Source: Streptacidiphilus melanogenes (GTDB lineage: Bacteria; Actinomycetota; Actinomycetes; Streptomycetales; Streptomycetaceae). From it: a stretch of 42,663 bases of DNA. Position numbers and translations under genes: made by a program. Below are positions 36,068 through 42,663 of the stretch, in pieces (the stretch's first letter is position 1; every line of letters begins with the position of its first letter). Under the pieces are notes generated by a model. That model was not told where the DNA came from. It searched no databases and saw only the letters and a list, made by a program, of their open reading frames with translations. The stretch is from contig NZ_BBPP01000053.1 in the NCBI RefSeq assembly GCF_000787835.1, positions 1-42,663 on the forward strand, written 5' to 3'.

Positions 36068-36517
36068 TCAGCCCTGCGGCGCCTGCGGCACCGGCGGCTG
36101 GGCCGGCTGCGTCGGCTGGTACGGCGTGGTCTGCTGCGGCGTCACCGGCGCCTGCGGCGTGTAGGCGTACGGCGCCGCCGCGTCGTACTGCTGCGGAACG
36201 CCCTGCGTCGGGACGTACATCTGCGGCGCGGCCGCGTCGGTCTGGCGCGACTTCCGCGAGCGGAAGAAGTTCACGATCAGCGCGACCGGCAGGATGAACA
36301 CCTTGAACAGGATGAGGTAGGACCCGCCGGTGAACACGAAGCCCAGATAGATGCCGTAGCCGAAGAAGCCGACGCCCACGACGGCGTTGAAGATGCGCCA
36401 GCCGGTCGTCTGGCCGCTGCTGTTGAGCGCGGCGATGACCAGCATCGCGATGCCGCTGATCAGAAGCAGGACGACATAGGCCGAGAAGCCGGGCGAACTG
36501 CTGAAATCAATGTTCAA
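36068..36517 (-). CDS. Small membrane protein with Pro/Gln-rich tail
   Basis: A 149-residue protein that I cannot assign to a function. Three hydrophobic helices lie at about 11-31, 42-62 and 66-84. A short basic stretch (FRSRKSRQ) follows, then a low-complexity tail rich in Pro, Gln, Ala and Tyr (about 95-149). The basic patch after the last helix suggests the tail is cytoplasmic. The ATG at 36517 is preceded by an AGGGGG ribosome site. It is convergent with coaA and stands alone. Confidence 0.82.
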   Translation of the reverse strand: MNIDFSSSPGFSAYVVLLLISGIAMLVIAALNSSGQTTGWRIFNAVVGVGFFGYGIYLGFVFTGGSYLILFKVFILPVALIVNFFRSRKSRQTDAAAPQMYVPTQGVPQQYDAAAPYAYTPQAPVTPQQTTPYQPTQPAQPPVPQAPQG

Positions 36518-36589
36518 GACGGGACCCCCTCAACGAAACCGGATAACGCCCGCGGACGCTATCCGATCCCGATCCCGGCTGTCACCCGG

Positions 36590-37822
36590 TTACTGCTGCG
36601 CCTTCGCCTCCTCGGCGGCCAGCCGCACGCACAGGGCCACGGCCTCCATCGCTGCGCGCAGCTCGGGCAGCGAGGGGTAGCTCGGGGCCAGGCGGATGTG
36701 GTGGTCCCGCGGGTCGTGCCCGTACGGGAAGGCCGCACCGGCCGGGGTCAGCGCCACACCGGCCTCCTTCGCCAGGCGCACGACCTCCGCGGCGCAGCCG
36801 TCCGGCACCTCCAGGCTGACGAAGTACCCGCCCTCGGGGCGGCTCCAGCGGGCGATCCCGCGCCCGCCGAGCTCGCGCTCCAGCACGTGCTCGACCGTCT
36901 CGAAGCGCGGCGCCAGCAGCGCGCGGTGCTTGGCCATGTGCGCGAGCACGCCCTCGGTGTCGCCGAAGAAGCGGACGTGGCGCAGCTGGTTGACCTTGTC
37001 CGGCCCGATGGTCTGCTTGGACAGCAGCGCCGTCAGCCACTCGACGTTGGCCGTCGAGGAGCCGAAGAAGGCGACGCCGGCTCCGGCCAGCGTGATCTTC
37101 GAGGTGGACGCGAAGACGAAGACCCGGTCCGGGTTCCCCGCCAGTGCGCAGGCCTCCAGGATGTTCGCGAGCTCGGCGCGCTTCTCGGTCAGGTCGTGGA
37201 TCGCGTAGGCGTTGTCCCAGAAGATCCGGAAGTCCGGCGCTGCGGTCCGCATGGCCGCGAGGCGGCGCACGGTCTCCGCGCTGTAGACCTCACCGGACGG
37301 GTTGCTGTACGCCGGGACGCACCAGATGCCCTTGATCCGCGGGTCCTCGGCGACGAGCCGCTCGACCTCGTCCATGTCCGGGCCCTCGCCCGTGAGCCCG
37401 ACCGGCACCATGGTGATGCCGAAGCGCTCGCACAGCCCGAAGTGCCGGTCGTAGCCCGGCACCGGGCACAGGAAGACGACCTCGTCCTCCTCCACCCACC
37501 GGCGCTGGGCGCCGGGCACGGGCGAGAGCAGGGCGTTCGCGATGACGTCGTGCATGATCTGCAGGCTGGCGTTGCCCAGCGCCATCAGCTGTCCCTGCGG
37601 GATGCCGAGCAGCGGCGAGAAGATCTGCGCCAGCTCGGGCAGTCCGGTCAGCCCGCCGTAGTTGCGGGTGTCCGACCCGTCGGCCGCGAGGTAGTCACCG
37701 TCCCCGGGGAGCTCCAGCATCCGGTTCGACAGGTTCAGCTGCTCGGGCGAGGGCTTGCCCCGCGTCAGATCCAGCTTCAGCCCCTTGGCGCGGAGCTGCG
37801 CATATTCCTCACGAAGCGTCAC
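36590..37822 (-). CDS. Aspartate-type aminotransferase (PLP fold I)
   Basis: A 410-residue PLP aminotransferase of the group annotated as aspartate aminotransferase in actinobacteria (MocR-type aminotransferase domain without the DNA-binding part). The PLP lysine is K242 in FASTSKITLAGAG. The other cofactor contacts are seen in the N-P-x-G motif YSNPSGEVY and in WDNAYAIHDL. The late HHIRLAPSYPS holds the substrate-carboxylate Arg. I chose the GTG at 37822 with GGGAGAG upstream; a longer frame to 37972 runs through the repeat element. Substrate could be aspartate or another amino acid. Confidence 0.9.
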   Translation of the reverse strand: MTLREEYAQLRAKGLKLDLTRGKPSPEQLNLSNRMLELPGDGDYLAADGSDTRNYGGLTGLPELAQIFSPLLGIPQGQLMALGNASLQIMHDVIANALLSPVPGAQRRWVEEDEVVFLCPVPGYDRHFGLCERFGITMVPVGLTGEGPDMDEVERLVAEDPRIKGIWCVPAYSNPSGEVYSAETVRRLAAMRTAAPDFRIFWDNAYAIHDLTEKRAELANILEACALAGNPDRVFVFASTSKITLAGAGVAFFGSSTANVEWLTALLSKQTIGPDKVNQLRHVRFFGDTEGVLAHMAKHRALLAPRFETVEHVLERELGGRGIARWSRPEGGYFVSLEVPDGCAAEVVRLAKEAGVALTPAGAAFPYGHDPRDHHIRLAPSYPSLPELRAAMEAVALCVRLAAEEAKAQQ

Positions 37823-37830
37823 TTTTCTCT

Positions 37831-37942
37831 CCCTGGGTTGTTGCAACCCAGGGGCGCGAGGAACTGCGCGACAAACCAACCTGTGCGACGAGTCCCCGAA
37901 CGCACAGGGCCATCCGCACGCCGGTGGTCCTCGCGCCCCTGG
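37831..37942. repeat. Dispersed Streptomyces-type intergenic palindromic element
   Basis: Perfect 15-base outer arms CCAGGGGCGCGAGGA (37848-37862) and complement (37928-37942) enclose about 65 bases. The left arm continues as ACTGCGCGACAA, a motif I recognise from many Streptomyces intergenic repeats. A second 9-bp hairpin, CCCTGGGTT/AACCCAGGG, overlaps the left end (37831-37853). It fills nearly all the glmM-to-aminotransferase gap. Confidence 0.75.
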
Positions 37943-37949
37943 ATAGTGC

Positions 37950-39308
37950 CTAGCTGAGCCTCTGCCGAACAACTTCCGCGAGCCGCTCGCACACGCTCTG
38001 CGCCTGCTCGTGGTTCGCGGCCTCCACCATCACACGGACCAGCGGCTCCGTGCCGGAGGGACGCAGCAGGACGCGGCCGGTCTCGCCGAGCTCCGCCTCC
38101 GCCTCGGCGACAGCCGCCAGCAGCGCCTCGTCCTGTGCCGCGCGGGACTTGTCCACGCCCTTGACGTTGATCATGACCTGCGGCAGCCGCGCCATCACGC
38201 CCGCCAGCTCGGCCAGCGGCTTGCCCGTCGCGGCGACGCGGGCCGCCAGCATCAGGCCGGTCAGGGTGCCGTCGCCGGTGGTCGCGTGGTCCAGCAGGAT
38301 CACGTGGCCGGACTGCTCGCCGCCGAGCGTGAAGCCGTGCTCCTTCATGGACTCCAGCACGTAGCGGTCGCCGACCGCTGTCTGGACGAGCTCGATGCCC
38401 TCACGCTGCAGCGCCAGCTTGAAGCCGAGGTTGGACATGACCGTCGCCACGACGGTGTCCTTGGCCAGCGCGCCCGACTCCCGCAGGCCCAGCGCCAGGA
38501 CGGCGAGGATCTGGTCGCCGTCGATCTCGTTGCCCTCGCGGTCCACCGCGAGGCAGCGGTCGGCGTCGCCGTCGTGGGCGATGCCCAGGTCCGCGCCGTG
38601 CTCGACGACCGCCGCGCGCAGCGGGCCGAGGTGGGTCGAGCCGACGCCGTCGTTGATGTTGAGGCCGTCCGGCTCCGCGCCGATGACGGCGAGGATCTCC
38701 GCACCGGCCGCGCGGAACGCCTCGGGGGAGACCACCGACGCGGCGCCGTGGGCGGCGTCGATGACGACCTTCAGGCCGTCCAGGCGGTTCGGCAGCGCAC
38801 CGAGCAGGTGCTGGACGTACTGGTCGAGCCCGGCCTCGTGGTCGCGGACGCGACCCACGGCGGCACCGGTCGGACGGGACCACTCCTCGCCGCCGAAGCG
38901 CTCGTAGTGCGCCTCGATGGCGTCCTCGATCGCGTCGTCGAGCTTGTGGCCGCCCTTGGCCAGGAACTTGATGCCGTTGTCGGGCATCGGGTTGTGACTG
39001 GCCGACAGCATCACACCGAAGTCGACGCCCAGGGCGTCGGTCAGGTAGGCGACGGCCGGGGTCGGCAGCACGCCGAGACGCAGCACGTCGACGCCGGAGC
39101 TCGCGAGGCCGGCGACGACCGCGGCCTCCAGGAACTCGCCGGAGGCCCTCGGGTCCCGACCGACCACGGCCACCGGGCGGTGACCCTCGAACGCGCCCAG
39201 ATCACCGAGCACGTGCGCGGCGGCGACCGACAGGCCCATCGCCATCTCCGCGGTCAGATCCACGTTCGCGAGTCCGCGAACGCCGTCGGTACCAAAGAGT
39301 CGTCCCAT
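37950..39308 (-). CDS. glmM: Phosphoglucosamine mutase
   Basis: This enzyme converts glucosamine 6-phosphate to glucosamine 1-phosphate, on the path to UDP-GlcNAc. It is 452 residues, the usual length. The phosphoserine is S104 in [15 protein letters not shown], the magnesium loop is [13 protein letters not shown] and the C-terminal phosphate-binding loop is [17 protein letters not shown] chose the ATG at 39308, which begins [12 protein letters not shown], the invariant family start. It is downstream of rplM-rpsI but separated by a terminator. This rplM-rpsI-glmM order is conserved in actinobacteria. Confidence 0.97.
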   Translation of the reverse strand: MGRLFGTDGVRGLANVDLTAEMAMGLSVAAAHVLGDLGAFEGHRPVAVVGRDPRASGEFLEAAVVAGLASSGVDVLRLGVLPTPAVAYLTDALGVDFGVMLSASHNPMPDNGIKFLAKGGHKLDDAIEDAIEAHYERFGGEEWSRPTGAAVGRVRDHEAGLDQYVQHLLGALPNRLDGLKVVIDAAHGAASVVSPEAFRAAGAEILAVIGAEPDGLNINDGVGSTHLGPLRAAVVEHGADLGIAHDGDADRCLAVDREGNEIDGDQILAVLALGLRESGALAKDTVVATVMSNLGFKLALQREGIELVQTAVGDRYVLESMKEHGFTLGGEQSGHVILLDHATTGDGTLTGLMLAARVAATGKPLAELAGVMARLPQVMINVKGVDKSRAAQDEALLAAVAEAEAELGETGRVLLRPSGTEPLVRVMVEAANHEQAQSVCERLAEVVRQRLS

Positions 39309-39352
39309 ACTGCTGAACCTTCCGGTGACGCGTAACGCCGGGTATGAACGAA

Positions 39353-39389
39353 CCACGCCCTGGGAACACACGGTGCTCCCAGGGCGTGG
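39353..39389 (-). terminator. Terminator after rpsI
   Basis: Perfect 13-base arms CCACGCCCTGGGA with complement enclose an 11-base loop. It is 45 bases past the rpsI stop and 45 before the glmM start. Confidence 0.8.
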
Positions 39390-39433
39390 CGAAAACCAGC
39401 TCCCCCATGCGATGCGGCGGAGCGGGGTGCGAC

Positions 39434-39925
39434 TTAGCGCTTGCTGTACTGCGGCGCCTTGCGGGCCTTCTTCAGACCGGCCTTCTTGCGCTCGACCGCA
39501 CGCGGGTCACGCGTCAGGAAGCCGGCCTTCTTCAGCGCCGGGCGGTTGGCGTCGACGTCGGCCTCGTTCAGGGCGCGCGCGACACCGAGGCGCAGGGCGT
39601 AGGCCTGGCCGGAGATGCCGCCACCGTTGATGCGGGCGACGACGTCGTAACGGCCGTCCAGCTCAAGAACCTTGAACGGGTCGTTCACGGTCTGCTGGTG
39701 CACCTTGTTGGGGAAGTACTCCTCCAGGGTGCGACCGTTGATCTTCCACTGGCCGGTGCCGGGGACGATGCGCACGCGGGCGATCGCCTCCTTGCGGCGA
39801 CCCAGGCCGGCGCCCGGCAGGGCCTCGCCGAAGCGGGAGGGAAGGGACTCGCTGGTGTACTCGGTCTCCTCGACCTCGAAGGTCTCCTCGACCTCGAGGG
39901 GGAGCTCAGCAGTGGTCTCGGCCAC
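39434..39925 (-). CDS. rpsI: 30S ribosomal protein S9
   Basis: Small-subunit protein of the head whose C-terminal tail reaches the P-site tRNA. It has 163 residues, longer than E. coli S9 because of an acidic N-terminal extension (about 1-35, rich in Glu and Thr) common in actinobacteria. The core ([32 protein letters not shown] ... [19 protein letters not shown]) is typical, and it ends in APQYSKR with the conserved C-terminal K-R. It is 44 bases after rplM. Confidence 0.97.
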   Translation of the reverse strand: MAETTAELPLEVEETFEVEETEYTSESLPSRFGEALPGAGLGRRKEAIARVRIVPGTGQWKINGRTLEEYFPNKVHQQTVNDPFKVLELDGRYDVVARINGGGISGQAYALRLGVARALNEADVDANRPALKKAGFLTRDPRAVERKKAGLKKARKAPQYSKR

Positions 39926-39969
39926 GGTTGTCCTCAGTTCTTCTCGTCAGATTTAGGGTGTGGCCGGTC

Positions 39970-40413
39970 TTACTGAGCGACCTGGGAGATCTCGAACGGC
40001 ACCGGCTGCTGGGCAGCGTGGGGGTGCTGGTCGCCCGAGTACACCTTCAGCTTCGAGAGCATCTGACGACCCAGGGAGTTCTTCGGGAGCATGCCCTTGA
40101 TGGCCTTCTCGACGGCCTTCTCCGGGTTCTTGTCCATCAGCTCGTCGTAACGCACGGAGCGCAGACCGCCCGGGTAGCCAGAGTGGCGGTAGGCCATCTT
40201 CTGGGTCTTCTTGTTCCCGGACAGGTGCACCTTGTCCGCGTTGACGATGATGACGAAGTCACCCATGTCAAGGTGCGGCGCGTACACCGGCTTGTGCTTG
40301 CCCCGCAGAAGGGAGGCGGCCTGAGAGGCCAGACGGCCGAGGACGACGTCCTGGGCGTCAATGACGAGCCACTGACGCTGGACGTCGCCGGGCTTGGGGC
40401 TGTACGTACGCAC
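39970..40413 (-). CDS. rplM: 50S ribosomal protein L13
   Basis: An early-assembling large-subunit protein. It has 147 residues, normal. The beginning [41 protein letters not shown] and the block [33 protein letters not shown] are diagnostic. First gene of the rplM-rpsI unit, with a strong promoter candidate 182 bases upstream. Confidence 0.98.
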   Translation of the reverse strand: MRTYSPKPGDVQRQWLVIDAQDVVLGRLASQAASLLRGKHKPVYAPHLDMGDFVIIVNADKVHLSGNKKTQKMAYRHSGYPGGLRSVRYDELMDKNPEKAVEKAIKGMLPKNSLGRQMLSKLKVYSGDQHPHAAQQPVPFEISQVAQ

Positions 40414-40594
40414 GGTCGTAGCCTTCGCTTTTCAGTGAGTGTGTGCCTGACAGGACCACTAGGACGATCGGAGCAGCCTGAGCACCGGACCCGGACGCAA
40501 TCGGGTGTGCAGTGCCGCCGCTCATCGGCCTGGCGGACCGGCGTACCGACCTCTCACGTGAGATAGAGCGAGCCAATACGCACAACGAACTCGC

Positions 40595-40624
40595 AGAATA
40601 CCGGCCCAGCGGCTGGCGGGTCAA
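40595..40624 (-). promoter_or_regulatory. Promoter of rplM-rpsI
   Basis: On the minus strand, TTGACC (40624-40619), 18 bases, TATTCT (40600-40595). A strong vegetative match, as expected for ribosomal protein genes. It implies a leader of about 175 bases before rplM, long enough for autogenous control by L13. Confidence 0.75.
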
Positions 40625-40648
40625 AACGCCGCCCACTCACCGTGCCGG

Positions 40649-40657
40649 TTATCCACA
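40649..40657. promoter_or_regulatory. DnaA-box-like 9-mer
   Basis: TTATCCACA is identical to the classical DnaA box. It is single and lies 25 bases upstream of the rplM -35 element. It may be coincidental. Confidence 0.3.
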
Positions 40658-40683
40658 AGCTGTGCACCAGTCTACGTCCCGCA

Positions 40684-42348
<1,665 letters not shown>

Positions 42349-42432
42349 GAGCAGCGATTGTTGGTCCCGGGGCGGCCACCGGGCAAACCGGTTTTTCTGC
42401 CCGCTCGCCCACACCCAGTACGATTCCGGCGC

Positions 42433-42663
42433 ATGACGACAGGGTCTGGTCAGCAGGGCCAATCGCCGGAGGGCCGTCAGGGCACGCCGCTCCCGCGCCG
42501 TGGCGAACAGCAGCACGGTCGGATACCCACGCAGTACGCCCCGGGCAGCGGCAGACTCCGCGCCGCGGCGAGAAGCGCGGCGCGGAGCGCGCTCAACACG
42601 GCGGTGCGCGTCCGCCCCGGCGCCCCCCGGCCGCCGATCCCCCCACCACAACAAGGGGCCCCC
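42433..42663 (+). CDS. N-terminus of an unidentified Pro/Gln/Arg-rich protein, cut by window edge
   Basis: The first 77 residues of an ORF open to the right edge, starting MTTGSGQQGQSPEGRQG. It is rich in Gln, Pro, Arg and Ala, looks disordered, and shows no domain yet. There is no ribosome site; a TACGAT -10-like hexamer at 42419-42424 would start RNA at about the ATG, so the gene could be leaderless. It is divergent from the ABC-F gene. Low-complexity N-termini like this often precede membrane or secretion proteins in this group, but I cannot tell. Confidence 0.5.
   Translation, partial: MTTGSGQQGQSPEGRQGTPLPRRGEQQHGRIPTQYAPGSGRLRAAARSAARSALNTAVRVRPGAPRPPIPPPQQGAP

Noticed and set aside
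42652..42663. GGGGCCCCC run at the window end
   Set aside because: Short GC run at an edge; nothing can be judged without the adjoining sequence.

Overview
This window is very GC-rich chromosomal DNA from a filamentous actinomycete of the Streptomyces/Kitasatospora/Streptacidiphilus group. I base this on gene content: bldM and whiD side by side, next to a ShbA-type sigma factor gene and guaB/guaB3; a groES-groEL1 operon with CIRCE operators and a His-rich GroEL tail; an AfsR/SARP-type giant regulator; a GTG-rich start repertoire; and a dispersed intergenic palindrome familiar from Streptomyces genomes. The window is almost all core chromosome. I see no tRNA, rRNA, CRISPR array, insertion sequence or prophage.

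Layout, left to right. At 1-8 kb, all on the minus strand except whiD, lie a truncated Ser/Thr kinase, glpD, guaB3, guaB, the ECF-like sigma gene shbA and the sporulation regulator bldM; divergent whiD follows. At 8-16 kb are a LysR regulator divergent from a MOSC protein, groEL1/groES, a THUMP-like methyltransferase convergent on tsaD, the coupled tsaB-rimI-tsaD genes (tRNA t6A synthesis and S18 acetylation), and a secreted YkuD-like protein without a visible catalytic motif. At 16-27 kb are a secreted S53 (sedolisin) peptidase, a candidate 54-residue ORF, tsaE, a membrane-anchored alpha/beta hydrolase, alr, an L,D-transpeptidase, the NAD(P)HX repair enzyme gene, acpS and glmS; this stretch is rich in cell-wall precursor genes. 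At 27-34 kb, an ABC-2 exporter and a NarL-type two-component system form one overlapping four-gene operon. It is divergent from a 1072-residue SARP/NB-ARC/TPR regulator, and a perfect 32-bp palindrome lies between them. At 34-42.6 kb are a TetR regulator divergent from an EF-G-binding (FBP) protein gene, coaA, a small membrane protein, an aspartate-type aminotransferase, glmM, rpsI, rplM, an ABC-F ATPase and the start of an unidentified Pro/Gln-rich protein.

The genes fall into a few cooperating sets: development control (ShbA, BldM, WhiD), purine synthesis (GuaB and its relative GuaB3), protein folding (GroES/EL1), t6A modification (TsaB, TsaD, TsaE), UDP-GlcNAc and peptidoglycan supply and cross-linking (GlmS, GlmM, Alr, L,D-transpeptidase), and translation (S9, L13, ABC-F, FBP).

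The most interesting signals are in the DNA between genes. They include two CIRCE sites clasping a strong groESL promoter, a sigma-BldN-like promoter before bldM, the 32-bp palindrome before the SARP gene, two genes whose stop codons were tandemly triplicated so that all three frames are closed, and a hairpin that holds the stop codons of two convergent genes. I did not find a clearly new multi-gene system.
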